From Misgurnus anguillicaudatus (taxonomy: Eukaryota > Chordata > Actinopteri > Cypriniformes > Cobitidae): a stretch of DNA of 64,000 nucleotides. Below are positions 48,224 through 61,716 of the stretch, piece after piece; position 1 is the stretch's first letter, and each line of letters starts with the position of its first letter. The notes beneath the pieces were generated by a model, which worked only from the letters and a program-made list of their open reading frames with translations, made no database searches and was not told the DNA's origin. The stretch is taken from NCBI RefSeq assembly GCF_027580225.2, contig NC_073359.2, positions 12,579,001 through 12,643,000 on the forward strand. The letters are read 5' to 3'. A program made the translations under genes and the position numbers.

Positions 48224-50712
48224 ATTATATTATACTATGGTACAAAGTACTTCAAAATACCACGGTACAGGAAAAACGTGCTAAAACCTTACTACCCTAC
48301 TAAATTACTATGGTACTCTTGAAGAAATACTTCACTTGTAAAAATAAAGGGTACAATGAACCTTTGTCAGGCTATACATACACATAAAGTTAGTTGCACA
48401 AAATCTTCTTTGTAATTGAAAAAATGTCTATTAAAAGGTCATAAAGGTACTTAAAAGTCAAGGTTTTAAAATGTATTTAAGGCTTTTTTGTCCAACTAAG
48501 ACTTAAATATACTAACGGTAACCAGCTAATATTTGCACCAAACAAACAGCCATTCAGAGACAAAATGTGAAAACATTTTCTTGTAGTTTTTCTGTAGGAA
48601 ATTTAGGCCAAATATCAATCTTTTCACATTTTAAACAGTCATTAAATCTAAATAAACACACATGTGGGTCAAAATATTTGAACTCAACACAACTTTTTAT
48701 TTAAAATCAAGCATGGCAAATATGTTATTTGTATAAAATAGAAAGTATTTGCCAGGCCTTACTCAGTCAGTTAATATTAAAGATATCAATGTTGTCTTTT
48801 CACAAAATGTTATTTACATTATGTAGCATGATTTTATGTAGACAAACAGTCAAGTCAAGTGTAATACAACTGCAACAAATGAGAAAAGAGAATTAAATAT
48901 CATAATTTCTGTAACATTACGTCCATATTAAAACCTATTATAATCCGCTTACCCTACAAGTGAACAGCAAACAGAAAAAGAATGTTGAGGTTGTAGACAG
49001 ACATTCAGTTTATATACATGATATATACTGTGTCAGGGGAACGGGATGTTCATTTGGGGTTAACTTTGCAACAATAAAAAAGCTTTCAAGATGTGGGCCG
49101 CAGTAAATCTTGAAAGGGTCCTGGAAAAAGGCAATAAACAGTGCAGTAGATGAATATTTCCCTGTCCCAAACCTGCATCTGTCTCATAAGCCTCTGCAGC
49201 ACATACGAAACCCTAACATAAAAAACACGTAAGGAATGGTTCACAAAATGATTCAGACGGGGAAAGAGTTCAGCTCACATATTCACTCCCCGTGAATTGA
49301 TTCTTTTCCCATCTGAGCTTCACTTACAGTAACTCATTTTCATTGTATGTCTTAAATCATTTGAACTTTGACCTCTTCTTGTAATTCTGTCCTGAGCCGT
49401 CCATTTTCACATTACCTGATTTATTATTCTGTTTTCTGTTGATTTTATAGACTTCAATGTAGTCTTTGTACTATATGCAATACTCAATACTTTAATTTTG
49501 TTAATATTAAGTTAATATTAATTTTGATGTTAATATGTGAATAATGCCGACCACCATTTGAATGTTTTGAAGATTCACTTTAATCTTAATTTAATGATCT
49601 TTATTAGCTTGTTAGAAATTAATTTATATTTTTTTAGTTCTGATGAAAAAGTAGCATCAAGGCCATATGTTCATATCTGCATCAAGGCCATATGTTGGTA
49701 TCAGCACCCATACCTCTATTAAAATAGAAAGGTTTGTAATTTCACTTAACATGTACAATTAAAGCTATTAACATTAAAATGCTAGTATTAAAATTAATAG
49801 GCTTCATTTGCTAATGATCAGCCTTTTTTCTTATTTGTTAACAATGATTATAGCACATTATTAATAATTAAACAACATATTATTTTAAAGTTAAAGCAAC
49901 TTTACATCATTAACCTGTTTAACATTAGCCTGTTTGTGACTGCTTGGTTTAGTATAACAAATGAGCAGAAAGACAAATACCTACAGTATTATCACGCAAT
50001 CTTATGCTTATAAAGTACATTTTCACTGTTATACTTCTGATAGACATTTGTATCATAAATCAATTTGTCATGCATGCTAATTCTGAATGTCAAATTGAGA
50101 ATGCCTGCATTCATTTACATTTTTTTACTGTTTGAACTTTATTTTGAGAGTAAATTTAAAATGCATTACCCATCATGACATTTATTAAGATATGATCATA
50201 CTAGAATTTAAGCATGCGAGATAACATATGACCTTGGAGAGAATATAAAGATTGTGTGATCACTATATAGCGATTCTGTTTTAATGAATTAAAAAATAAA
50301 TACAAAAAATCCTATTCTTTATGTCCAGTGTGTTTTTCTTCTGCCTGAAATGGTAGGTCAGAACAAGACTAATTATTTTAATAATTGATATAAGTCTCTG
50401 TATTTTTTATATTTTCTGGTCTACCAGGGACCACCCAGTGTTGTCCACAGAGTTGGCCTTTGAACTGTTTTACAGACACAATGAGCTCTCAGCGGAGAAC
50501 ATTTTCCTTCTGGTCTTTATGAAGTGTGAAGTTCTGCAAGTCAATCAAAGCTCTGGACAATGTTTCACAACTCTTTCAGACGTTGCTAGTGAAGTCTGTT
50601 GGCCACTGTCAACTGTTTACTTCCCATATGGCAAAAAAAAAAAAAAAATGCAACTTGTACTATGTTTCTTCATGTTTTTAATGTATTATAACAAATATAA
50701 AACAAACTATTA
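48224..50712. other. AT-rich non-coding DNA
   Basis: No gene recognised. 48236-48320 holds ATGGTAC-type repeat words. A poly-A run at 50633-50648 follows the ORF at 50438-50761, which has no recognisable protein features. Confidence 0.35.
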
Positions 50713-51953
50713 TTTACAGTTTTTCTCAGTCGCTTTGGTACAATTCTCAGATCAGAATTGAAATTCTCAAAACTGCTTGTTCAATTCTCACATCATTGTG
50801 TCACTTGTGCACATCAAAAAAGCAGATTCTCATTTCTTTGAACAAGTTGCAAATGCTTTGGTACATCCATGCAAATGATTATGTACAATTCTCTGCTTTT
50901 TCCTACATTATCAGTTGCTTATATCATGTTGATCAAAATGTATTATAATGGGTCTCTGTTGAATAGTCTCACCCCACACAACATTTAGGCATTAGTTCAT
51001 AGTATAAGTCTTTACTTGCAAAATTGTTGAACATGTTGTCAAAATACAGGATATGGTCAAACATATTTCTATACATTTCCATTAGACATTTTTTCTAAAT
51101 CTGTCCTGAATTGGTAAATTGCTCCTAGGTGAATCTTGACTTTCTCTAACAGACAGAAACGTCCCCAGCAAGCAAAAACCGAGAAGTTGAAATGACTGCT
51201 AACTATTGACCCAATATAGTCCGGCTATGAGTAACCCACTTCTACCCTAAATAACCTTGAATTTGGTTACATGCCATTTTTGCCAAAATAACTTGAAGAT
51301 GTATGATATTCCAACATGTAAGCAAAGTGTGTTCAAGGTGTTTGCTTTCATTTCTTTACATGTTCTAAATGTATATGCATCATCTATTCTTGGGCTATGG
51401 TTAGACATCTTTTAGACATCTATCATGTTCACATTTCTACTTTTGTTTTCTCTTTATGCTATGCAGTGCTTGCAGTGCTGCTGTCTTTATCTTTCTTTAT
51501 GTCAATGACAGGGTCTTTCAATGAATTACAGTACAAACAGTAAAAGCGTACATGTAAATTTTGTCAAGTCTCTTGCAATCAAACTCACACATAACTTATA
51601 CTAAGTGTAACTTACAATTTACAATACTTGTCTTCAAAACTTTAGCCATAGTTTACATCAGAACATTCCTCCAGAGTAAACTGTTATATTGACAACATGA
51701 CTAAACAATTTGACTGTCTTATTCGTACACAATGACACAATGACTTGTTATTCTGATGGCACTGACATGTTCATTGACACAGATATTTAATTTTGAGAGA
51801 TGAACTAAGTATTTTGAGTAAAAGAGTGGCTTTTGCAGGTTATCCATGATGTTTTGCTATTTGTACAAATTGTTGTGAGAAATGCACTTACTGTTTTGCA
51901 AATTGTGAGTATGATTCGAGAAATGTACCAAAGCGACTGAGAAAAACTGTAAA
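50713..51953. mobile_element. Tc1/mariner-like non-autonomous element, 1241 bp
   Basis: It has about 30 bp of perfect terminal inverted repeat beginning TTTACAGTTTTTCTCAGTCG and TA on both sides. The subterminal regions continue to be partly inverted (TGTGAGAA/TTCTCA words). No transposase ORF. Confidence 0.85.
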
Positions 51954-52101
51954 TACTTTTAAATATAAATGTTTTAAATACATTTATGTACAAACGGAGA
52001 AATAAATGAAGATTGAAGACGCAGTGCAAGAAATTAAGGTCGGGAATTTACATCATTAAAAAGAAAAAAAAGGTAAAGCTGCTAAATCTTATGTAGAGGT
52101 A

Positions 52102-52215
52102 TACTGAAAAAAATGATTCATTCAATTTACTCAATAAGGTGAGTGGTCGCGATCAATTTATTTAAGCTACATTTAAACAAAAGAAATTAGAAAAACAAAA
52201 CAAAAATCTTTTACA
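52102..52215 (+). mobile_element. Half copy of the TA-flanked palindromic MITE
   Basis: ACTGAAAAAAATGATTCATT, then ATTTATTTAAGCTACATTTA, match the left arm of 40188-40391. The other arm is missing. Confidence 0.75.
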
Positions 52216-52505
52216 GCTGAGCGCATTGGTAGCTGTGCTACTTCAGCTGTGAGCCGGTTGGTTGCTGTGGTAAAGTCCCGCCCCTCTTCCACTGTGATTG
52301 AACAGCCTTGTGAGAACTGACATTTACGAGCAGAGCTTTTCAGCCAAAGTTGAATATTTTTAAATAAAACGCAGAGCGCCGGTTTTCAGCGCGGAAGAAA
52401 ACCGCTAGCGACTCATTTGAAAAACGCCGAGCTTCCACTGGAAACAGTTGACAACATGTGCCGGTCGCGGGCAAAAAAGCTTTGGTGTGCACGTCCCCTA
52501 AGCCT
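52216..52505. repeat. GC-richer MITE remnant
   Basis: Contains CCGGTTTTCAGCGCGGAAG and ends near GTGTGCACGTCCCCTAAGCC, similar in style to dispersed fish MITEs. The ends cannot be paired. Confidence 0.35.
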
Positions 52506-52904
52506 GCATACATAGGCCTACAAAAAGAATAATATTGGAAATGTTTTTTCTCGTTTTTCTAACTAAATAGTAGTTAAAGACCCTTGATTATATTTGCAAT
52601 TATATCTAAAAAGTATTACATTTAGAAAATAGATTTAATATTTGTCTACTTGCAGGACATGTTACTGCCCTCCAGTGAGGCTAAATGAATGAATATTTCT
52701 CAATCAAGTGACATAAATGTATAGACTATACCAAAGAAAACTTATTCGAAGTCCTAAGCCTTTTACAACTATCCAGAGCTGTGTTGTCAACAGAAAATAT
52801 ATACTGTTGTTGTTGTTTTAAAGAACCTCTTAAAATACCCTTGATAGCCAGATAAGACAGTGGTTTAGTGGATAGCAGTGTTGCTTGGACTCAAAATGAT
52901 ACAA

Positions 52905-53065
52905 AAGTGGTCCCAAGTTGTCACTGGGGCAGTACCCTTTAAAAAGGTACTAATCTCTACTACTATTCTGTACTAAGGTACAGAATGTATATATTTGGTA
53001 CCTTTATGTACATCTAAGGTTACCGCCCCAATGACAGTTAGGGACCATTTTTTTTTTACATTTTT
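52905..53065. repeat. GTACC-type MITE copy
   Basis: GTCACTGGGGCAGTACC near 52920 is inverted as GGTTACCGCCCCAATGAC near 53020, with TTTGGTACC inside. Same family style as 34084 and 57600. Confidence 0.6.
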
Positions 53066-53439
53066 GAGTTCTGGAATGTCTTTCTTTTCCAGTTTGTATC
53101 CCTATCTTGACTTGATTTAGACAGGTTGGGTCCCAGTACCCCATGTGATTCCTAAACAAACAATCTGTGTATAAAATGGATGTTACCTGCAAAAATAGGA
53201 TGAATAACCATTAAAAGAGAATGCTGCTTTTTGCTCCCATGGTTATGATATTTATATTGACATAATTGTGACAATAATGTGAATTGTTTAGGGTGGTTAA
53301 TGGATATATTTCGATTAGATGTCAGGCACGTAAAGGCAACATAATGCAGAATGATTGGGCAAAGTAGGACACACAAAACATGTCACACAATAACCTTTTG
53401 TTTAGGCAAAACAGACATTATACTACAATATTAAGCATC

Positions 53440-53570
53440 CTTGACATTTACATTTATGCAATTTACAGATCATTTTACGAGCTAAATATTTAAGCAACAT
53501 TTCTAATGTTTTCTGATACTGATGCTCCACTAGTTGAGCTACAGGTACGCTAGCTGCACCGAGACATGCT
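53440..53570 (-). repeat. Degenerate SINE fragment
   Basis: On the - strand TGTAGCTCAACTAGTGGAGC resembles a tRNA A-box head. The remainder is too worn to define. Confidence 0.4.
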
Positions 53571-54231
53571 TTGTGCTTTGACAAAAGGTTCTTTGACCAC
53601 AAAAGATTCACTCCTTGTTTTTCATTCAGGACTTGAGGTTGCTGCCGGCAATAATGGAGAGTGCCTTTGGACTCCCTGTATCAACAACACAGTCAAACAC
53701 ATCTATCCTTTAAGCTTCAGAGCTCTTGGTTGAAGCTCAGTCCCTACCGCCATCCTCCATTAACATTCCAAGAATGTTAATCTGAGTTTTCCTCACAGAG
53801 CACAGGAGAGTCGTCTCGCTTAAACCCAAGAGAAATGTCTGACGATGGGGATCACAGATAGATTCCTCTTTGTTTTTGGTTCACCCCTCCCATCCCGCTT
53901 CTTTCTCCGGTTCTCTACTCCTTCCTATGGTAATCCCAGCATCCCTCTCTTCATGTTACACCCTGCAGGAGTTTGGGGTAACGTATAAGCTATTGTAATC
54001 ATCGACTGTCATTATCTCGCCCATTGATGGATTGCCGAGTTTAGCTGCGATGAAAGTATGGAAATACTTTGGCTTCGCCTTAGAGGCTGCATTGAGTCTG
54101 AGGCAACGAATAATCAGTATTTTGCCTTATTGCAGGTATCACAGAGCAAATTTCTTGTAAATTCTACCAACAGTTCTTTTCGAGGGTATAATATGGTGCT
54201 TTCAGAGATCCATCAGAAATGTTTTGGTCAT
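53571..54231. other. Non-repetitive non-coding DNA
   Basis: No gene recognised. 53630-54060 is slightly GC-richer and may be conserved non-coding DNA. Confidence 0.3.
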
Positions 54232-55081
54232 TTAAAGGATTAGTCCATTTTCTTAAATAAAAATCCAGATATTTACTCACCATCATGTCATCCAAAATGT
54301 TGATGTCTTTCTTTGTTCAGTCGAGAAGAAATTATGTTTTTTGAGGAAAACATTCCAGGATTTTTCTCATTGTAATGGACTTTAATGGACACCAACACTT
54401 AACAGTTTAAAATCGCAGTTTCAACAGAGTTTTAAAGGACTCTAAGCGATCCCAAACAAAACGATTGTCATTTTTGACAAGAAAAATAAAAAATATGCAC
54501 TTTTAAACTACAACTTCTCGTCTATCTCTGGTCCTGTGACGCGCCAGCGCGTAATGCCGCGGAAAGGTCACGTGTTACATATACGAAATGCCCATTTGCG
54601 GACCATTTTAAACAATAAACTGACACAAAGACATTAATTAGTATCATTCGACATACAACAATGTTGGAATGGTCCTCTTTCTCCACACTTGTAAACACTG
54701 GGGTGTAGTTTGCATACGTCATCCGTGACCTTTTGACGTGTTGACGTATTGCGTGAGGTCGTGCTGGGGCGTCACAGGACCGGAGATAGACGAGAAGTTG
54801 TTGTTTAAAAGTGCATATTTTTACTGTCAAAAATGACAATCATTTCGTTAGATAAGACCCTTATGCCTCGTTTAGGATCGTTTAGAGTTTTTTGAAACTC
54901 CGTTGAAACTGCAATTTTAAACTGCATCAAAACTGTTAAGCGCTGGGGTCCACCGAAGTCCATTAAAATGTGAAAAACTCCGGAATGTTTTCCTCAAAAA
55001 AACATAATTTCTTCTCGACTGAACAAAGAAAGACATCAACATTTTGGATGACATGGTGGAGAAAATGAACTAATCCTTTAA
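54232..55081. mobile_element. Long-armed palindromic TTAA MITE, 850 bp
   Basis: The ends are TTAAAGGATTAGTCCATTTTC and the inverse. The arms are inverted copies for about 300 bp, including GAGATAGACGAGAAGTTG and its complement. The central 220 bp are non-palindromic. Confidence 0.92.
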
Positions 55082-56023
55082 TGTTTAGTGATGATGATAT
55101 ATGCTTAATGGGCTTTTATAAAACAGTTCCAGTCCTTGATTTTGATTGGTCAGTAGCTGTATTTTATTTATGATAGCTATGATCACAGCATCCAATGATT
55201 CTGTGTATCACTGCACCTTTTGCAATGTAAACATATGTGAAATATATATGTATTACTTCCTCACAGTCCGTCAGGGACTACTTTTTCAGCGTAATGAAGA
55301 CTTTCAGTGATTTTACTTCATGAGAGTGGCACTGATTCATATATTTTTGCTTTAATATTTGTATTATGTGTTTTACTAAAAAAAGTAATGGAGGCAAGTG
55401 CTGTTTTGTGAATAGGTCAAGGCTAAAGTGCTTACATTAACTTGTGCCTAACGACGCCTTTCAGCCGTGACTTATGCTGCGTTTTTGAGCCCTTAAATCA
55501 CGACTCATGACTCAGAATTGGGAGTACATCGATCTAATACGAGTTCACGGATGGAAAGTCACGGGTTTGACTGCCGTTCCAGTGCACTTTCACGGGTTGA
55601 AGGTTGGTAAAACAGGTTGCCTGGAATGCGGCATTATTCCACGAGACAGCAAAGCCTGTCGTAGCTTATTGTTTACATATACTAGAGTAGTTGTTGTATA
55701 ATGTGTCCACAAAGTTTTTAATCTATATTGTGGTGTGAAATACAGTATACTGAAACTTTCAAACGTGGTAACATTTGTCTGGGACTTGCTTTATAAAACA
55801 ATAAATCGTTTGCATACTGAGACATGCATTATATAAGTAATAAATTCCCTTTTTGCATAACATGACTAAATTGCTTAATTAGAAATGACACACCTTATGT
55901 CCACACACATCAGGGTCTTTACTGATACTATTGCCACCTACAAAAACTGCTTCCAAGACAGTGTCAATGTGAATTTAGGGTTAGGATTAGTAACAACAAA
56001 ACATAAAACACAATCTGTATATT
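55082..56023. other. Non-coding DNA
   Basis: No gene recognised. 55420-55660 looks like worn repeat, with no clear ends. Confidence 0.3.
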
Positions 56024-57040
56024 TTAAAGGGGTGGTTCAATGGTATTTCATGCATTCTGACTTATTAACACAGTTATAGAGTTGTTTCCTCATGCTAAAC
56101 GGTCAAAAGGCAAAGGGTCAAAAAAGCAGTTGGGCGTGTAACAGAGAATTTCTGTGCCGAATGCACTTCGCCAGGGGCTTCTATACGTATCACTTCTTTT
56201 TATAGGCACTTCCCCCGGAAACCCCGCCCACCCGTCAATCAGTGGGAGACGCTAGAGCTTGCAAACATCTTATCACGCGACACAGCTTGGTTTAATTTCA
56301 AAACACAACAATGGCATGAATGAAGAAGTGTGTTTTTGGATGTAAGGAGAAGAAAGCCAGCCTTATGAAAACAATGGATATAGTTTATTTATTATCCGGG
56401 GTAGCAGCGGAGTTTTGCTTGTGTGTTTGATGCACTGGATTTTCCCAACCGGGTCATGAGTTGCATGCGGTAAGTAAGACGTCTGTCTTATGTTGGAAAA
56501 AGGCACGTGCATATTATATAAATGACACGAACATATAGTGAATCATAAGTTAAACAGTGTTGTATAGTGTTGCATAACTTGTACTCGCTCCTCCTGCGGT
56601 AGTAACTTCTCCTTCATTTTTTCGTACGTTATATGAAAGATTCGGTAAAGCTAATCTTTCTTTTATAAATCTGATTAAACACTCTTCTAAGATATAAAGG
56701 ATGTAAAACTACTCTATAAGTACTCAAGATTAACATCAGAAATGCAGAAACAGCGTATGTTATGTGAGCTTTAATAAAAATCAACCACATGAATGTATCC
56801 ATAGCCTGAAGAAAAATGCTCTCAGTCTGGATACAGTTACTTAAAGTTAAACACCATGTGATTTTGTTCTATGCTTTGACGTGATTTCCACCAGAACAGG
56901 TTGCAAAGGGTTACGCATTGAACGGCCCCTCCCCATTTTAAATAGCCAATAGGATGCAGTTTTCTGCACAGCCTGGAATCTGATGAAAAGCTGAAGTGCA
57001 GAATATCATAAAAACCATTGATCCGTGTTTGGGAAGTAGG
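56024..57040. mobile_element. TTAA-type element with THAP-like remnant
   Basis: It begins TTAAAGGGGTGGTTCAATGG. A THAP-like exon remnant lies inside (56320-56470). The right end is not certain. TTAA flanks plus a THAP domain point to the Kolobok superfamily; the link is inference. Confidence 0.5.
56320..56470 (+). pseudogene. THAP-like exon remnant
   Basis: The ATG opens MKKCVFGCKEKKA, like the start of a THAP zinc finger (C-x3-C). The frame stops after 36 codons, and a shifted frame runs on to a donor-like CGGTAAGT at 56468. It is degraded and can no longer encode a complete THAP domain. Confidence 0.5.
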
Positions 57041-57599
57041 AGACTGTATGGTTCACATGTTAGTATTTTATAAATACAGATTGTAAGCACACTAGAAATC
57101 CAAAATTCCCACCATAATGCAAGAGTGACAAATGCTTTTTAAAAATGACAAAAAAGCTACCATTTAATATATCATTAAATCATTACAGCTACATTCCTTA
57201 TAATCATGAAACAATTGCAATGCTGCTTAAAAAATAGTGTAAGGTGTAATATAGCATGTTACATCATGACACCCCAAAGTATTTTATGTCAGTGGCCCAA
57301 AATTTTGCCTCAAATTCCACTGAATGATTTAACATTTCATTGGACACTTTGGAGAGCTATCTGTGTCCTCACAGGACTGAGATAAGACACACTCAAGGGG
57401 TTCTAAACTCTAAATGTAGCTTGTGTAGATATATAGACATATACAGCTACACAAAAATTCACAGTGGACACGCACACGCAAGATTAGGTTAGGTTGAAGG
57501 TCTACAACCTAAATGGGTTGGATGGGGAAATTGATCTATGATTTAAAGTCATTCTGTGGTAAAAAGTTACATTTTTTAAAGCTGTTTAGACTGTCAGAA

Positions 57600-57790
57600 A
57601 AAAAGGTCAAAAGATGTATCACATTCAAAAATTACAGCTTTGCACCTAATGAGTTCAAATTAGTACCTTAGCGGTACAAATTGGTACCAACGAGAGGTTA
57701 TTAGTACATCAAATATACATATTAATTTCTCAATGTACATATTGGTACCAAATGTACCTAGTGGTACATATTAGGACAGTTTTAAAGGTT
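57600..57790. repeat. GTACC-rich MITE copy
   Basis: Repeated GGTACC/TAGTACC words with rough inverted symmetry, related to 34084 and 52905. Confidence 0.5.
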
Positions 57791-57811
57791 GATTAATGTC
57801 TGTATGCTGTA

Positions 57812-58147
57812 TTAAAGGGGACATTTCAAAAGGCTTTTTAAGATGTTAAATAAGTCTTTGGTGTCCTCAGACTATGTACGTGAAGTTGCCACTTTGTAGG
57901 TTTGATCAAAAATGTGCCGTTATCGTGTGTGTCCTTTTAAATGCAACTGAGTTGATCTCTGCACTAAATGACAGTGCAGTGGTTGGATAGTGAGATTAAT
58001 GGGCGGTTTTATCCCCTTCTAACATCACATGGTGGACAAATTTCAATGACCTATTTTTTCATATATGCTTGCAGAGACTGATTAACCAAAACTAAGTTAC
58101 TGGGTTGATCTGGGTTGATAAAAGCACTGGGGACCCAATTATGGTGT
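57812..58147 (-). mobile_element. Fragment of the TTAA element family of 3051-3937
   Basis: TTAAAGGGGACATTTC at 57812, then GCCACTTTGTAGGT, AACTAAGTTACTGGGTTGATC and TGGGGACCCAATTATGG, are the inverse of blocks in 3560-3937. The far end is absent. Confidence 0.75.
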
Positions 58148-58702
58148 GATTTAGTGGAGGCGGGGACTAATTTGGATATTTATTAGTTTTTTTTTACAAC
58201 AGGGGGGTTTAGGATTTTCGCATCCTACTGTATTTCCACTCTATTTAGAAACATTTTAACATGTCCTGTGGAATTTGAAAGTGACAGTTTTTCGACAGCT
58301 TTTCACAGTTTTCCTACTGTGTGATGCACTGAATACTCCATCAAGCTTGGCTTTAACAAAATCCAAAAGTGACTGATAGGTTGTGTGGGAATATGTATGC
58401 TTTTTGGCCATGGAGCAGAGCACAGCTTAACAGGGCCCAGATGAAAATGCTGACCACAAAAAAAATGCACATACTCAATTTATTTGCATTTTTGTTTATT
58501 CACTTGGTATCGGGTTTGAAATGAACTTTTTTTTCACAAGCCAATTTAGCTACTCATTTTTTTTTTGTTGTTGTTACCAGCCATTCAGAACCAGATTAAC
58601 TATGTCACTATACATTTATTAAACATGTTATTATTATTTATTACAAAATCTGAATTGCATATTATTTACACAAAATCTGTCATCCTGCCATCTACTCCAT
58701 TA

Positions 58703-58949
58703 CACTCTAAAAATGGCTGGGTTATTTTTGATCCGGGTAAATATTGGACAGAACACGTGCGGGGTTAAAAATTACCCCATGCTGGGTTAAAAATGACCCA
58801 ATGTTGGGATGTTGATATGCAACCATGGGGTATAATAACTCAGCAGTTGGGGTAAAATAACCCAGCATTGGGTCAATTTTTAACCCAGCACGTGTTCTGT
58901 CTAATATTGACCCATTATGGGTCAAAAATAACCCAGACATTTTTAGAGT
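58703..58949. mobile_element. Palindromic MITE of GGGTTA words, 247 bp
   Basis: The ends are CACTCTAAAAATGGCTGGG and the inverted CCCAGACATTTTTAGAGTG. The arms hold repeated GGGTTATTTT/AAAATAACCC words. Confidence 0.88.
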
Positions 58950-59129
58950 GAACTCTTTCACCCTTGTCCTTTTGACTAAGCAAATCAACACAGTACAATA
59001 AACATAAAATAAAGCAATGAATAAGTTCCATGTCATATTTATACTAGTTAGTAACCTCAGCCAAGTATCGCCACATTATTATGTTTGAGTCTAGCGCACC
59101 ATTGTTTGTTGTGTTTTCTAAACAATTCT

Positions 59130-59465
59130 AAAATTAAGATACATTTTCTTGATGAAAATAAATCTAGTTTTTAGACCAAAAATATAACATTTCTGTGAAT
59201 TTATGCTGAAACAAGAAAAAAAAAAAAAAAAAAAAATCTACCAATGGGGTAAGAAAAAAATCTTGAAATAAGTTTACTTTTTTTCTTAAACACATAATTA
59301 AAGAAAAAATCCTCAACCCATTGGCAAATATTTTTGCTTATTTCAAGCACAAATTCACTTAAATTTGATATTTTTTCATCTGAAAACTAGACTTATTTTT
59401 TTAGGTCATTTTGCTTAACAAGAAAATGCATCTTGATTTAATTTTTTTTAGATGTTTTTACTTAA
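59130..59465. repeat. AT-rich inverted-repeat element with poly-A
   Basis: AAGATACATTTTCTTGATG at about 59135 is inverted as AACAAGAAAATGCATCTTGA at about 59418. Inside are AAATAAATCTAG/CTAGACTTATTT inverted words and an A run at 59214-59236. Confidence 0.7.
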
Positions 59466-61497
59466 AACAAAACGAAAAACCTAAGTAAGAAAGACATTTT
59501 TCCAGTGTATTTAGTATACTGTACCATGATGACTCACGATTTGAGTATTTGTGCTAAAACTGTGCAGATTTTGGCTTACATGAGCTTTACCAAAGAAATT
59601 AACGATTGAACATAATTTATAAAAAGTAACCTGACAAATGTATTAAAGTCATTTCAAACACTGCTTTGGCATTCATAATATATTACGTAAAATGTTGCAT
59701 CAAATTTAAGCCTCATGCTATCCATTATACTAAAACAAATATTAATGCTATTATATATGTTAATGATTTCATTGACATGTATATTCACTATCAAAAATAA
59801 AGGTACATAAGTTGTATTGTACCTTTTTTTCACTGGGATTGTAAAAAGATATACCAGTGTGTACCTTATGGTTACCAATATGTAGGGTAGAGCGAGGCAC
59901 AAACTAACACTTTTTGGCTTTGGTTCTATCATTCAAAAAATGTTAGATTAATTTTTTTTACACAATCAACACACACATCTCTGCTACAAATAAACACTTA
60001 ATGTTTGTTTATAGGACCTACCGTTATTGTACAATTACACCGAAAGTGACAGGAGTGCAAACGTTATAACACACCCTATAGGTGTTAACTGTAACACCTG
60101 CTAGAAAATTTGGTTTAAAAACCATTAATTCAATACAATTCTATCTATATACTAAAGGAGGATATTGTTTATATATATGTCTATATTAGATAGATATCCA
60201 CACATTCATCCATCCATGATCCTTCTTCTAACCATCCTTGTATTTTGCATCAATGCATATAAATATATTTTTTGAAAGGGCTGCACAATTAAACAATTTG
60301 GTGTACTATTGGGTTGCCAAGGGGTTTAAATATAACATGCATTATCTAAAAATATTTATAACACTATTACCTTTCTATAAAGCCACCTATTGATTCCTTC
60401 TGTGCGGCAGCTATGAATGGAAAATTAGGTTAGCGGATCAATACATAATATTTTAGCCGTAAAGGCATGAGATAAATGTAACTCTGATACATCCATAAAT
60501 AATGTTAAGAAATGTAATACAGTACCTATAGGATTTTAACAAATCTATATCTGTTAACATAGCAGACTTTCTAATCCTATTTTACTTATCGATGAACAAA
60601 CTTCGGCATCAGACTATACCGCCTCCAAGAGTATTCTGTTCTGCATGGCATAATCTATATTCTATCCATTTACAGGATGATTTTTCAGCCTATATCTGGC
60701 TCTCGCACCAGTCTCCTGAAGAGGTGTCTGCGTTGGGGTGTCTTACTGATGTCAAGGTTGAAAATCTTTCGTTATAACTCTCTCTTTTACTCATTTAAGG
60801 TCCATTGCTGGCTGACCTGTAGCTTTCTGAGAGGCGTTGAGGATCGCTGCCAAACTTATCTATACATGAGGCCAAAAATAGTGCTTTCCTCTGGCATCGT
60901 GTCTGTTGGCTGAGTGCTCACTTCACAACATACACACTTACACTTTTAAAACACCCAGAGCGATTTAAGGTCTCTGTTCTGCGCTGGTCCAACTTCTAAG
61001 AACCAAGATATCCACGTTTGAGTATAGTGGAGACTGACTGTACCCTACTGTACCATGTGTCTGGATTTAATCGACAAAATCCCATAAACACTTCCTCATA
61101 ATGAAATTCTGTTTTCATGTTAATTTCACCAGCAAAATACTGCTGAGTCTGTAATTATGAGACAGTGTATAATAGGCCTAATTTGTATAGAAATGAGGCA
61201 GATTTACACCAAATGTATTGCCAATGATTTATATGGGGTGCTGTAAAACAATTGGGTTGTCTCAGTCGCATAAGTCCTCATTGGAACACTGGAATTAAGG
61301 AAAGCTGTGATTTTATGTATAAATGCACAAGTGTATGGTAAGCTATTAAGAAAAAAATCTATAAATAACATAAAAATATGTTATGCTGTATTATAAAAAA
61401 ATATTATACTGTTATTATAACATTTTGTCACTTTGGAAAAAAAATCATCTGTCAAAGGCGTAATTGTAAATTTCTCGATATATACCTTAATTTTCAT
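59466..61497. other. Non-coding DNA
   Basis: No gene recognised. 60590-61010 is GC-richer and non-repetitive; its ORFs show no known domain. Confidence 0.3.
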
Positions 61498-61660
61498 TTA
61501 TTTATTTATTTATTTATGCATTTGGCAGACGCTTTTATCCAAAGCGAATTACAGTGCATTACAAGCTATATATTTTTATAAGTACTTGTGTTCCCTGGGT
61601 TTGAACCCATGACCTTCTGCGCTGCAAACACAATGCTCTACCAGTGAGCTATACATTGTA
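61498..61660 (-). mobile_element. tRNA-derived SINE
   Basis: On the - strand: A-box-like TAGCTCACTGGTAGAGCA, B-box-like GGGTTCAAACCC, then a body and a tail GCTTTGGATAAAAGCGTCTG, ending in TAAA repeats. This is the order of a tRNA-headed SINE. It is not a functional tRNA gene. Confidence 0.85.
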
Positions 61661-61716
61661 TAGTGTAGTGTAAGTTACACATCATTATTTGAATTACTTA
61701 ATTCAAAAGACATTAA

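Noticed and set aside
61600..61655. tRNA gene
   Set aside because: A- and B-box-like words are present, but the sequence continues into a SINE body and tail, and the cloverleaf is not intact.
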